NCBI GenBank assembly: GCA_024403235.1
Contig: JAKSSF010000016.1
Location: 1-50,314 of the forward strand
DNA from: Lachnospiraceae bacterium
GTDB lineage: Bacteria; Bacillota; Clostridia; Lachnospirales; Lachnospiraceae
Reading direction: 5' to 3'
Length of the DNA stretch: 50,314 bases
The position numbers and the translations under genes were made by a program. Under the pieces are notes generated by a model. It did not search any database. It saw only the letters and a program-made list of their open reading frames with translations, and was not told the DNA's origin. Below, piece by piece: positions 35,453-45,115 of the stretch (positions are counted from its first letter, which is position 1; each line of letters begins with the position of its first letter).

Positions 35453-36970
35453 ATGAATTACAGAATACTACTTGTAGATGATGAAAGAGAAGAAAGGGAA
35501 GGTATAGCTTTTCTTATCGAAAAGTTTAGATTTCCCATGACTATATATCAAGCCAATAATGGTGAAAAAGCGTTAGAAATACTAAAAGAGAGAAAAATAG
35601 ATATTGTTATAACTGATGTTAAAATGCCGGTAATGGATGGATTGGAGCTTTTGAACATTATTGCCCAAAAATATCCAGCAGTTGCTACGGTAATCTATAG
35701 CGCATATTCTGAATTTGAATTTGCGAAAAGAGCTATTGAGATAGGAGTTGTTAATTATTTATTAAAACCTATCGAAATAGAAGATTTTAAAAGATGTATG
35801 GAAAACATTCTTGAAAAAAAGAAGGAAGAAAAAGTAAAAGAAGACGAAGTTATTAGTAGCAAAAAGATATTAGAAGATACAATTTTACAACGTGTATTTC
35901 AGTTAAAGCAAATTAAGGATGAGGATCGGAATTATTTAAATAAAATCTTTTTTATAGATAAGAAAAGGACGGCTATTCCTGTGTTTATTGAATTTGCAGA
36001 TAACTATTTTGAGAAAAATGCAGAGAATTTTTTGACTATAATAGAAACTTATATCAAGGAGTCTTTTTTTATTGAATTACTGCCTAGTGAAGGGTATATC
36101 GTTACTGTTAGTAAATTATACAATGATAAAGAAACTATACTTCGCCAACTTAAAAAATTGATGTCACGTATATCTAATGCTGAATACAGAATAATAGTGG
36201 GAGGCGCATGTAAAACAGTAGAAGAGATTATAGACCAGATAAAATACATCGAAGATGTTCGAAAAGACTTGTTTATTTTTGGTAATAATATACTTATGGT
36301 TTCAGATTATTCAAATACACCGCAGCGATATGTTAAAGTAATAGAAGATATATCAAGAACTATAATTAATGCAATTGAAACTAGGGACTTTTGGGCTATT
36401 AATGAAAATTCTACATATCTATGTAAGTACATTATGGAAACAGGAAATTTCAGTAGGATATATGTGTATAATATTTTGTATTCAATTATTAAAGCTCTTT
36501 ATGATAAGATGCCACAGGGAGAATATGAGGATGTATTACTTGTAGGAGAAGAACTTTTTTCACAAAAACAACCTGAAAAAATTCTTGAAAGTTTTATGGG
36601 AGTTATAAGCAGAGTTATACATGTGAATCGTGAAAAGGAGGAAAAGGATTCTGAAATCATATCCAGAGTCAAAAACTATATAAATAAGGAATATAAAAAA
36701 GATATTAGTTTGGCATCCGTAGCTGAGAGCGTTGGATTGGCACCAGCATATTTATCTCATTTATTCAAAAAGGATACAGGTATTGGGATAATCGAATATA
36801 TTACTGAACTCAAAATGAAAAAGGCGGCGCTATTATTGGCAGATAAAAAAATAAAAATAAATCAGGTGGCTAGAAACTGTGGATATGATAATCCATCGTA
36901 TTTCAACAGATTATTCAAGCTGTATTATGGAAAAACACCAAAGCAATTTAGAGAGGATTTAATTGAGTGA
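35453..36970 (+). CDS. Response regulator, YesN/AraC type
   Basis: A 505-residue two-component regulator. The receiver domain (about 1-125) has D9-D10 and the phospho-acceptor D55 ('ITDVKMP'), with 'LLKPIE' near residue 107. A middle region of ~270 residues links to a C-terminal AraC-type DNA-binding domain (about 405-505) with two helix-turn-helices ('SLASVAESVGLAPAYLSHLF', 'KINQVARNCGYDNPSYFNRL'). ATG 35453 follows AAAGGAG; the frame opens earlier without a ribosome site. It overlaps the kinase start (GTGA) and should control the sugar-transport genes downstream. Confidence 0.9.
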   Translation: MNYRILLVDDEREEREGIAFLIEKFRFPMTIYQANNGEKALEILKERKIDIVITDVKMPVMDGLELLNIIAQKYPAVATVIYSAYSEFEFAKRAIEIGVVNYLLKPIEIEDFKRCMENILEKKKEEKVKEDEVISSKKILEDTILQRVFQLKQIKDEDRNYLNKIFFIDKKRTAIPVFIEFADNYFEKNAENFLTIIETYIKESFFIELLPSEGYIVTVSKLYNDKETILRQLKKLMSRISNAEYRIIVGGACKTVEEIIDQIKYIEDVRKDLFIFGNNILMVSDYSNTPQRYVKVIEDISRTIINAIETRDFWAINENSTYLCKYIMETGNFSRIYVYNILYSIIKALYDKMPQGEYEDVLLVGEELFSQKQPEKILESFMGVISRVIHVNREKEEKDSEIISRVKNYINKEYKKDISLASVAESVGLAPAYLSHLFKKDTGIGIIEYITELKMKKAALLLADKKIKINQVARNCGYDNPSYFNRLFKLYYGKTPKQFREDLIE

Positions 36971-38445
36971 TTAAATTATTAAAATGGTATTACGGAACTG
37001 CAAAACTAAGGACCAAACTTGTCATAAGCTACGCTTTAGTGTGTGTCTTGCCTATTATTTTCATAAGCATGTATATGTACAAAAAATCAGAAAGTAATTA
37101 TTTAGAAAGAACCAAATCTAGTATTGATACTGCAGTTATGAGTATGAACAGATCCTTGAATAGTATTATTGTTAGAGAAAACGATAATATTAAATATCTT
37201 ACATATAATGCTGAATTTAGGCGTCAGCTTGAGCATGCTTCAAGTGATTGGACTGGATTTACAAAAATTTTGACGGACAGAGTAGAACCAGTATTTTGGT
37301 ATTTTATTACTTCTGATACAAATTTAAAATGGATTAAAGTATATAGCTCACATTTGGAAAAAAATATTGGAAATTTTTGCTTAGTCAGTGAACCTTTTGA
37401 AAACGAAGTGTGGTATCAGGATGTAATGGATAGTTCTAAAATAAAATGGGCATTTGATAAAGATAAAGCTTATGCAAGATGCGTTGTTTTGGATGCTTAT
37501 TCATCTTCTATGCCGATTGGAATTGTGGAATTAGAATTATATTTAGACAAATTACTTTCTCCGCTAGATATTTCTACTAACGATGAATCCGGTGCTATTT
37601 TGATGGATGGAAATGGTCAATTAATATTATCTAGTAAACAGAATAATAGTGAGTTGTTATCAAATGTTGAAGAATATATTAAGAATAATAAAAATATAGA
37701 TTTCGATAAAACACCGGAATTTGTTATTGCTGGATCAGAACCTATTAACAATGGATGGCAGCTGTATTACTACAGAAGTAGTAGTGATATAAACAATGAC
37801 TTAAAAGATATCAAAAGAACCACTTTGATAATTTTAGCGGGAAGTTTTTTTGTTATTTTGTTTTTAGCTTCTCTTATGGCAAATATTCTTTCAGAAAGAC
37901 TGAATAAGCTGAAGGTGGCTGCGGAGGAAATAAGTAAGGGCAATTTTGATGTTCCCATGGAAACTTTTTATAATGACGAAATTGGAGTATTAAATAAAAG
38001 TTTTTATTGGATGGAACAAAAAATGAACGAGATGATTAGCGAAACTTATCATTTGGGGTTGGCAATAAGAAAAGCTGAATATCAAGCTTTACGTGCAAAG
38101 ATTAATCCTCATTTTTTATATAATTGTTTATCATCTATAAAGTGGAAAGCTATTAAGAAAGGGAATGATGATATTGCTGATATTACGGGTATGTTGGCAA
38201 AGTTTTATAGGGGCCTATTAACTGATGATAAAGCTATTACAACAGTAAAAAAAGAGTTGGAAACTGTAAAATTTTATGTCGAAATACTATTAAAAACACA
38301 TGATAATAATTTTCAAGTAATTGAGGAGTTTGAAAATGAGAATATGAATTATTCGATGCCTAGTTTTTTGTTACAGCCTTTAATTGAAAACGCAGCAATA
38401 CATGGGTTAGCTATCATAGAAAATCAAGGGAAAAAGGAAAATTAA
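36967..38445 (+). CDS. Sensor histidine kinase, YesM type (frameshifted before the ATP lid)
   Basis: The 492-residue main part of a YesM-family kinase, starting at GTG that overlaps the regulator stop. Two membrane spans (about 18-38 and 280-303) enclose an extracellular sensor domain; a HAMP-like linker follows. The phospho-acceptor is H382 ('NPHFLYNCLSS'), and the N-box is 'PLIENAAIHGL'. The frame ends soon after the N-box, but the rest of the ATPase domain continues in another frame (to 38711). One extra A in the A5 run at 38431-38435 would restore one protein of about 580 residues. It could be a mutation, a sequencing error or recoding. Confidence 0.82.
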   Translation: MIKLLKWYYGTAKLRTKLVISYALVCVLPIIFISMYMYKKSESNYLERTKSSIDTAVMSMNRSLNSIIVRENDNIKYLTYNAEFRRQLEHASSDWTGFTKILTDRVEPVFWYFITSDTNLKWIKVYSSHLEKNIGNFCLVSEPFENEVWYQDVMDSSKIKWAFDKDKAYARCVVLDAYSSSMPIGIVELELYLDKLLSPLDISTNDESGAILMDGNGQLILSSKQNNSELLSNVEEYIKNNKNIDFDKTPEFVIAGSEPINNGWQLYYYRSSSDINNDLKDIKRTTLIILAGSFFVILFLASLMANILSERLNKLKVAAEEISKGNFDVPMETFYNDEIGVLNKSFYWMEQKMNEMISETYHLGLAIRKAEYQALRAKINPHFLYNCLSSIKWKAIKKGNDDIADITGMLAKFYRGLLTDDKAITTVKKELETVKFYVEILLKTHDNNFQVIEEFENENMNYSMPSFLLQPLIENAAIHGLAIIENQGKKEN

Positions 38446-38711
38446 AAATTATATATAGAACGGAAAAAAAATATTTGATATTCGAAATATTAAATGACGC
38501 ATATAATGTAACGAAAGAACAGTTGTCAGCTGCGCTAGATTATCCGCAAAAAGGATATGGTTTGTATTATATAAAAGAAAAAATCAAACTTTATTATTCT
38601 GATGAGAAATGTGGATTGTACGCAGATGTCTTAGATAATGATATAGTAAAATTTAAATTAATACTTGCTAAAGAATTAAATAATGTAGACAGCAATAATA
38701 CAAATTTGTAG
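38442..38711 (+). pseudogene. Detached C-terminal part of the YesM-type kinase
   Basis: This frame reads 'LKIIYRTEKKYLIFEILNDA' and then 'KGYGLYYIKEKIKLYYSDEK', the ATP-lid G2 box and end of a histidine-kinase ATPase domain. The first in-frame start is TTG at 38475, with no good ribosome site, so it is unlikely to be made on its own. The usual DNGxG box is replaced by 'LNDAYNV', so ATP binding may be weak even in a repaired protein. Confidence 0.75.
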
Positions 38712-38819
38712 AAAGAGTGCTATATTTCTAAAAAAAATATCATTTTACGAGTTAGAAAAGGTAGATATTATTAAGGTACGGAGTAACACTTACATGTTTC
38801 AAGAAAGGAATATAGCAAT

Positions 38820-40118
38820 ATGAAAAAGAAAATTATTTCATTACTGCTTGCAACAACGATGGTTGCAACAACAATTGTAGGTTGCGGTACGAAGACAGAT
38901 AGTCAAGAAACTACCAAAGACGCGACCGCTACAAAAGAAGAAGTAGGAGAACAAGAGATTAGTGGGGAACAAGTAACCCTTAGAATGTCTTACTGGAATT
39001 CAGAGGATACAATGTCTGCCTTATTAGATTATTTAGCCACTGCTGTTCCTGAAGTAAAAATTGAATATCAGTTTGTTGATAACGATAATTATAATACTGT
39101 AGTTGATACACAATTGAGCGCAGAAGAAGGACCAGACATTATTTGTGAGTCCCCAGGATCAGCATTAAAACATGCTCGCTTAGGCTATTTACAGGAATTA
39201 AATTATTTGGGAGACCGGTATTCAGATGCTGGTACAAGTGTGTACAGCTATAATGATAATGTATATGCCCTTCCGGGTATCTCTTGGTTTGAAGGAATAT
39301 ATTTTAACAAAGATTTGTTTGAAGAAAATGGCATTGATTTACCAAAGACATTTGATGAATATATTTCGGTTTGTAAGAAGTTTCAGGAAATGGGAATAAA
39401 GCCATTGGCGGCAGGACTTATGAGTTGGGAACCAATGCTTAAAAATTCGATGGCTTTTGTTGCAGCAGAGTATCTTTCAGCTGATGGCAAAGATTTTGGT
39501 AGTAAACTAAGAGAAGGGCAGGCACAGCTTGAAGGTACATGGAATCCATATATTGAAAAATGGTCTGAAATGATAAGTGAAGGTATATATACTAAGGATA
39601 TGTTAGGGATTGACCATACACAAGCAATGGATGAATTTGCAACAGGAAAAGCAGCGATGTTTTGTTCGGGACCTTGGGACTGCGAAGCAATTATGGAAAA
39701 AAATCCAGAAATGAACTTAGATATGATGCCTTTTTTTGGCACACAGGCCTCAGATGGATGGTTGATTGGTGGTCCAGGGTGTGGATTTGCTATAAATGCT
39801 AGTTCTAAAAATGTGGATTTGGCAAAAAAAGTTTTAGAAGCTTTGTCTACCAATGAAGGTCAAGCAGCTTTGTGGGAAAATAACCAAGGAGGTTCTTCAT
39901 ATTTGAAGGGAGCTGAATTTGCACTTCCTGAGGTTTATAGTTCGGCAAGCTCGGCTCTTAATGCGGGAAATGTTTATTGTCCTTGGAATGAATGGGGGAG
40001 CGCAGCACCCGCACATCAAAATTATGGATTAGAATTCCAGTCATACCTCGATGGACAGGACTTAGACACAACACTTACAAATATTGATGAGGCAATTCAG
40101 GAATTATTGTCTAAATAA
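38820..40118 (+). CDS. Carbohydrate ABC transporter substrate-binding lipoprotein
   Basis: A 432-residue family 1 extracellular solute-binding protein. The lipoprotein signal 'MKKKIISLLLATTMVATTIV' leads to G21-C22, the lipidated cysteine. 'VTLRMSYWNSEDTM', 'LYGISWFEGIYFNKDLFEEN'-like strands (here 'PGISWFEGIYFNKDLFEENG') and 'GKAAMFCSGPWD' are typical for sugar-binding members. It presumably captures an oligosaccharide outside the cell for the two permeases. A terminator-like hairpin follows its stop, consistent with higher expression of the binding protein. Confidence 0.92.
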   Translation: MKKKIISLLLATTMVATTIVGCGTKTDSQETTKDATATKEEVGEQEISGEQVTLRMSYWNSEDTMSALLDYLATAVPEVKIEYQFVDNDNYNTVVDTQLSAEEGPDIICESPGSALKHARLGYLQELNYLGDRYSDAGTSVYSYNDNVYALPGISWFEGIYFNKDLFEENGIDLPKTFDEYISVCKKFQEMGIKPLAAGLMSWEPMLKNSMAFVAAEYLSADGKDFGSKLREGQAQLEGTWNPYIEKWSEMISEGIYTKDMLGIDHTQAMDEFATGKAAMFCSGPWDCEAIMEKNPEMNLDMMPFFGTQASDGWLIGGPGCGFAINASSKNVDLAKKVLEALSTNEGQAALWENNQGGSSYLKGAEFALPEVYSSASSALNAGNVYCPWNEWGSAAPAHQNYGLEFQSYLDGQDLDTTLTNIDEAIQELLSK

Positions 40119-40128
40119 ATAAATAAAC

Positions 40129-40169
40129 GCCTCTCATTGCAACGTATTGTTGTAATGAGGGGCATTTTT
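40129..40169 (+). terminator. Attenuator between binding protein and permease genes
   Basis: GCCTCTCATTGCAAC (40129-40143) pairs with GTTGTAATGAGGGGC (40149-40163) over 15 bp with two G-T pairs, loop GTATT, then ATTTTT. It lies between genes of one operon and should lower permease transcripts relative to the binding protein. Confidence 0.8.
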
Positions 40170-40193
40170 ACAACTATTAAAGAGAGAAAAACA

Positions 40194-41084
40194 ATGAATA
40201 AAGTAAATAAAAACAGGATTGGCATATATTTTTGGATATTTATTGCTCCGGCAATAGTAATATATTTTACGTTTAGTATTTTGCCTTTCTTATACACTTT
40301 TTTTTACAGTTTTACAGATTATACGGATATGAATCCAGTTAATCTAAGCTGGGTGGGATTGGAAAATTATGTAACCGTAATGAAAAATAGCTTAATGAGA
40401 GTCGGTATTCAAAATTCTTTGATTTATGCTATTTTACTAACAGGATTTCAGGTTATATTGGGGCTTCCTCTTGCAGTTTTATTGGATCAAAAATTAAAGA
40501 CGCAAAATTTGTTAAGAGCAATTTTTTTCTTTCCAGCGGTATTTAGTTCTTTGATTATAGGATATTTATGGAAATACATTTTATCTTCAGCCGAATCTGG
40601 ACTTATTAACTCATTAATTGTTTCAATGGGATTTAGCACAGTAAATTTTTTTTCTTCAAAATTCGCTTTGTACTCAATAATTTTTACTCAAATTTGGCAA
40701 TGGACTGGATGGGCGATGGTAATTTTCTTGGCAAATTTACAAAGTGTTCCGTTAGAATTAATGGAAGCGGCACAGCTTGACGGAGCTGGGAGTATAAAAC
40801 GATTCTTTTCTATTACATTACCGCTAATGTGTCCATCTGTAAAAATCGTGGTTGTTACAGGATTAATTGGAGGAATGAAGGTTTTTGATGCAATTTATTC
40901 AATGACAGGTGGAGGTCCAGGAAATGCCACACAGACGGTCATGACAATCATGATGGATAAAGGTATTTCTGATGGATTCTATAGTGTAGGGGCGGCATTT
41001 GGCGTTTGCTTTTTTGTGGTTGTTCTTATATTGAGTGCTGTAGTAAATAAACTGATGTCTAAATGGAGTGAAGCGATAGGATGA
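40194..41084 (+). CDS. Sugar ABC transporter permease (MalF type)
   Basis: A 296-residue inner-membrane permease with about six spans. The ATPase-docking EAA loop is 'EAAQLDGAGSIKRFFSITLP'. ATG 40194 is chosen; the open frame begins upstream inside the attenuator hairpin, which cannot be coding. It overlaps the next permease by 4 bp. No ATPase gene is nearby, so a shared MsmX/UgpC-type ATPase probably powers the importer. Confidence 0.92.
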   Translation: MNKVNKNRIGIYFWIFIAPAIVIYFTFSILPFLYTFFYSFTDYTDMNPVNLSWVGLENYVTVMKNSLMRVGIQNSLIYAILLTGFQVILGLPLAVLLDQKLKTQNLLRAIFFFPAVFSSLIIGYLWKYILSSAESGLINSLIVSMGFSTVNFFSSKFALYSIIFTQIWQWTGWAMVIFLANLQSVPLELMEAAQLDGAGSIKRFFSITLPLMCPSVKIVVVTGLIGGMKVFDAIYSMTGGGPGNATQTVMTIMMDKGISDGFYSVGAAFGVCFFVVVLILSAVVNKLMSKWSEAIG

Positions 41085-41905
41085 GAAACTTAAAAAAAAT
41101 ATTATTTGAACTAATTATGATATGTCTTGCTATTGTATGGTTTTTGCCGGTGTATTATTTAGCGGTAACGACTCTTAAAACCCAGCAAGATGCCACACTT
41201 CATCCATTGGCCTTACCGTCTCATTGGGAATTTGGAAATTATATAAATGCATGGGTAAAAATGGAATTTCCTAGAGCTCTTTTTAACACCTTTATCATAA
41301 CAGTAAGCTCAGTTTGTATATTGATTTTTATTGGAGCGTTCGCTGGATATGCGTTAGCTAGAGCGAAAAATAAAACAGCTTCATTTATCTTTATGTTATT
41401 TTTAGCGGGTTTAATAGTACCATTTCACATGAACATTATATCTTTGTATAAAATAGTCAAGAATATGGGGCTTATGAATAAGCTATTGGGTGTAATTTTG
41501 GTAGATGTTGCAATTAATATGCCACAAACGATATTTCTATTTAAGGAGTTTATAGAAAATTCTGTGCCGTGGGAACTAGAAGAAGCAGCTATAGTAGATG
41601 GATGTGATGTTACACGTAGAGTGTTATTAATTGTTGTCCCTCTGCTAAAACCTGTTGTTTCTACAACTGTCATTATTGTTACTTTGAATGTGTGGAATGA
41701 GTTTATGACACCATTATTATTTTTACAAAGTAGAGCCAAGGGAGTTATCTTGCAGGAAGTTAGTAGAAATATAGGACAGTTTTCCACAGATTGGGCAACT
41801 ATGTTCCCTATGCTTATGTTAGGTGTATTACCTTTGATTATTTTCTATATTTTTATGCAAAAGTATATTATTGCTGGGGTAGCTGCTGGCGGTGTGAAAG
41901 GATAA
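41081..41905 (+). CDS. Sugar ABC transporter permease (MalG type)
   Basis: A 274-residue inner-membrane partner of the previous permease. EAA loop 'EEAAIVDGCDVTRRVLLIVV', about six spans, and the ending 'QKYIIAGVAAGGVKG', which is characteristic of MalG-type subunits. It starts in an ATGA overlap with the upstream gene. Confidence 0.92.
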   Translation: MRNLKKILFELIMICLAIVWFLPVYYLAVTTLKTQQDATLHPLALPSHWEFGNYINAWVKMEFPRALFNTFIITVSSVCILIFIGAFAGYALARAKNKTASFIFMLFLAGLIVPFHMNIISLYKIVKNMGLMNKLLGVILVDVAINMPQTIFLFKEFIENSVPWELEEAAIVDGCDVTRRVLLIVVPLLKPVVSTTVIIVTLNVWNEFMTPLLFLQSRAKGVILQEVSRNIGQFSTDWATMFPMLMLGVLPLIIFYIFMQKYIIAGVAAGGVKG

Positions 41906-41907
41906 TT

Positions 41908-42792
41908 ATGGTAAAAAAAATAAATACAACAGAAATCAAAAATCTCTTAGTTATTGTTCCGCATCAGGATGATGAGATTTTAATAGCAGCCGGTCTTATT
42001 AGAGAAGTAGTAAAGAATAATGGTATTGTAAATGTTGTATTAGCTACTAATGGAGATTATGGATGTAGAGATTACTCCAAAGGGTACAGCAGAATGCGAG
42101 AATGTATAAAAGGATTGGAAATATTGGGGGTGAATGAGAACCAGATTTTCTTTTTAGGTTATGCTGACACGGGAATGAACCGGGAAGACAGTTTTTTATA
42201 TCGAATGTACAAAGAGCAGAATACAAATAAAATACTAGCTTCTATTACTTCTAAGTTAACTTATGGTATCAGCGAAAAAGAAGAGTTCCACTATCAGTTG
42301 TATCACGAACATGCCCAATATACAAAACAAAATTTTATAACTGATTTGAAAACTCTTATAGAGATAATACAACCAGATACTATTGTTACAACTCATCAAG
42401 AAGATATTCATGGAGATCATGAGGCGTTATTCTATTTTGTTAGAGATATTCTAGTTGATATTTCTCATAAGAAGCCACAATTATATTCTGGGCTAGTGCA
42501 TTCAAAGGCTGGAGATGGCCTATGGCCTGAGAGGGATAATGCTAAGTTCACAAAACCAGAATATAACACAAATCAAAAATTGTTATGGGAGAATCGTTAC
42601 ATCTTAGACTTAAAAGATGAAATGAATAGTGGAAAATGTGACTGCAATTTAAAATATAAAGCATTGCTTGAACATAAGACTGCACTGGAACCTAATGCGG
42701 TTGATTTTTTGGAAGCTTTTATAAAGGATGAAGAAATATTTTGGAAAATTGATTTGGAGTGCTATGAAAAAAGAAACAATATACCCAATTGA
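41908..42792 (+). CDS. PIG-L family deacetylase
   Basis: A 294-residue zinc-dependent deacetylase of the PIG-L/LmbE fold. The metal site is 'VPHQDDE' (H19, D21, D22), with a second His cluster in 'HGDHEALFYF'. Members remove acetyl groups from N-acetylglucosamine-type sugars. It has no signal peptide, so it acts inside the cell. ATG 41908 is 2 bp after the permease stop; the longer frame would overlap that gene. Its end overlaps the GH65 gene by 29 bp, so the two are translated together. The natural substrate is inferred, not shown. Confidence 0.87.
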   Translation: MVKKINTTEIKNLLVIVPHQDDEILIAAGLIREVVKNNGIVNVVLATNGDYGCRDYSKGYSRMRECIKGLEILGVNENQIFFLGYADTGMNREDSFLYRMYKEQNTNKILASITSKLTYGISEKEEFHYQLYHEHAQYTKQNFITDLKTLIEIIQPDTIVTTHQEDIHGDHEALFYFVRDILVDISHKKPQLYSGLVHSKAGDGLWPERDNAKFTKPEYNTNQKLLWENRYILDLKDEMNSGKCDCNLKYKALLEHKTALEPNAVDFLEAFIKDEEIFWKIDLECYEKRNNIPN

Positions 42793-45115
42793 TAAATGGA
42801 ACATTATAGAAAAGTCATTTGATATAAGAAATAATTATAGAAATGAAACGATTTTTTCTCTTTCGAATGGATACATTGGGACCAGAGGAACTCAAGATGA
42901 AGACTATAGTTTTGATTTAGAAATCGGAATGGAAGGAAATTATGTAAATGGTGTATATGAAAGTGCAGATATTAGATATGGCGAAGCGAATTTTGGTTCA
43001 CCTTTAAAAAGTCAAACACTGTTAAATTTACCTAATATGAAAACCATTTCAATGGTGATTGACGGAGAGTGTTTCTCACTACTGAGTTCACATTTTGAAA
43101 ATTATGAACGTTGCTTATCTTTAAAAACGGCCTTGTTAACAAAAAAATTGGTATGGATTACAAAGTCTGGAAAACGATTAGATGTTCTAGTAAAAAGAAT
43201 AGTTTCATTTGAAAACAAACATCTTCTTTTACAACGATTAGAATTAAAAGCAGTTAATTTTACCGGGGAACTGGATGTAAATTTTATATTAAATGCAAAG
43301 GTTGAAAATAATACTAGAAAAACAAATCCAATTGTAGATTATGGTCCTTATGGTATTTGTTTACAGCCAAAGCAAATCATTGAAGAAAAAAAAGTGATTT
43401 TATACGAAGGTGAAACAAAGGGGTCGCATATAAAGGTTGGGTGCGGATTTGGCGTAAATATTACTCCTGAAAAAAATCTTATAAGTAGCAATACTGTCAT
43501 TGATGAATTTAGTGCTCAAAAGAAGTTTGGAATAAAGCTTCAAGAAGATGAAGTGGTAATAATAGATAAGCATATGGTTTATACTTCAAGCTTAGAGGCT
43601 AATCATAATGATATTTCTAATGAAGTTGTTTGCTTGGTTACAGAAACTTTAGCAAATGGTGGAGATTATTATTTTGAATACCAAAAAAAATATATGGAAA
43701 AATTTTGGGAAAATGCGGCTATTGAAATAGTAGGTATAGGTGCAGATTCGGTAATTCAAGGACTTAATTTTAATTTATTCCATATATTTCAAGGGGCTGG
43801 CAGAGATGAAAAGTGTGGAATGCCTGCAAAGGCATTAACTGGCGAAGGATATGAGGGTCATTATTTTTGGGACACTGAGATGTATATGATTCCTTTGCTC
43901 ATTTATACTCAGCCAGAGATTGCAAAAGCATTGTTATCATGGAGATATAATACTTTGGATGAAGCCAGGAATAGAGCAAGGATTCTTGGCCATTCGAGTG
44001 GAGCACTATTTCCATGGAGAACAATAAATGGACAAGAAGCCTCAACATATTATCCATTAGGTACGGCACAATATCATATTAATGCAGATATTAGCTATGC
44101 TGTTAGTCTTTATTATCAGGCAACAGGAGACGTGGAGTTTATGCTTTCCTATGGCGCTGAAATTTTATTGGAAACGGCACGGGTTTGGGCTGACGTAGGA
44201 GATTTCGCTGATGTAAAAGAGGGGAAATATTGTATTTGTTCTGTTACGGGACCAGATGAATATAATGTTTTAGTAGATAATAATTTCTATACTAACATAA
44301 TGGCTAGAGAAAATTTGCGTGATGCGGTAAATATATATCAGTGGATGAAGGAAGAACATGAAGACTCATTAAATAAATTAGTAAATATAATTAATTTTAA
44401 TGAAGATGAGATTAAGCTTTTCAAGCAGATTATAGAAAAAATGTATCTACCCTATGATAAAAAATTAGGAATTTTTCCACTTGATGACGGATTTTTGATG
44501 AGAAAACGATGGGATGAAAATAAAATTCCAGAAGAAAAAAGAGCTTGGTTATATGAAAACTACCACCCTTTGTTTATTATGCGTCATAAAATGAGTAAAC
44601 AGGCAGATTCCATGTTGGCATTATTTTTATACAACAATTATTTTTCGGAAGAAGAAATAAAAAGGAATTATGATTTTTATCAAAAAGTAACATTGCATCA
44701 TTCTTCTCTATCAACCAGCATTTTTGGAATTATTGCAAGCGATATAGGATACGATGAAGAAGCATATGGATATTTCATAACTTCTGCACGAATGGATTTA
44801 GACGATCATCATAATAATGTTTATGCTGGTATACATGGTGCCAATATGGCAGGCACGTGGCAAGCTTTGGTAAATGGGTTTGCTGGTATGAGATTGCAAA
44901 ATGGAGTACTATCATTTAAACCCAATTTACCAAAAGCATGGGACAAGTTATCGTTTCAAATTCTTTTTAAAAGTAATTTGATAAAAATAACTTTAGAAAA
45001 AACACAAACGAAATATGAGCTGATTAAAGGGAAAAATGTGTGCTTTTTACTAAGGAGAAATCGTACGTTGGTGGAATTACATAAAGAAGGAGATTGTTAT
45101 CTTGAAAAAATATAA
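42764..45115 (+). CDS. Glycoside hydrolase family 65 protein (disaccharide phosphorylase)
   Basis: A 783-residue GH65 enzyme. An N-terminal beta-sandwich (about 1-290) is followed by an (alpha/alpha)6 barrel. 'GHYFWDTEMYMIPLLIYTQP' and 'ALFPWRTINGQEAS' line the active site. The catalytic acid is E499 in 'TGPDEYN', and 'KQADSMLALFLY' with 'HHSSLSTSIFG' matches the phosphate-binding part, so phosphorolysis rather than hydrolysis is likely. Known GH65 phosphorylases split maltose, trehalose, kojibiose or nigerose to beta-glucose 1-phosphate; specificity here is open. Cytoplasmic. It overlaps the deacetylase gene by 29 bp. Confidence 0.88.
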   Translation: MKKETIYPIDKWNIIEKSFDIRNNYRNETIFSLSNGYIGTRGTQDEDYSFDLEIGMEGNYVNGVYESADIRYGEANFGSPLKSQTLLNLPNMKTISMVIDGECFSLLSSHFENYERCLSLKTALLTKKLVWITKSGKRLDVLVKRIVSFENKHLLLQRLELKAVNFTGELDVNFILNAKVENNTRKTNPIVDYGPYGICLQPKQIIEEKKVILYEGETKGSHIKVGCGFGVNITPEKNLISSNTVIDEFSAQKKFGIKLQEDEVVIIDKHMVYTSSLEANHNDISNEVVCLVTETLANGGDYYFEYQKKYMEKFWENAAIEIVGIGADSVIQGLNFNLFHIFQGAGRDEKCGMPAKALTGEGYEGHYFWDTEMYMIPLLIYTQPEIAKALLSWRYNTLDEARNRARILGHSSGALFPWRTINGQEASTYYPLGTAQYHINADISYAVSLYYQATGDVEFMLSYGAEILLETARVWADVGDFADVKEGKYCICSVTGPDEYNVLVDNNFYTNIMARENLRDAVNIYQWMKEEHEDSLNKLVNIINFNEDEIKLFKQIIEKMYLPYDKKLGIFPLDDGFLMRKRWDENKIPEEKRAWLYENYHPLFIMRHKMSKQADSMLALFLYNNYFSEEEIKRNYDFYQKVTLHHSSLSTSIFGIIASDIGYDEEAYGYFITSARMDLDDHHNNVYAGIHGANMAGTWQALVNGFAGMRLQNGVLSFKPNLPKAWDKLSFQILFKSNLIKITLEKTQTKYELIKGKNVCFLLRRNRTLVELHKEGDCYLEKI

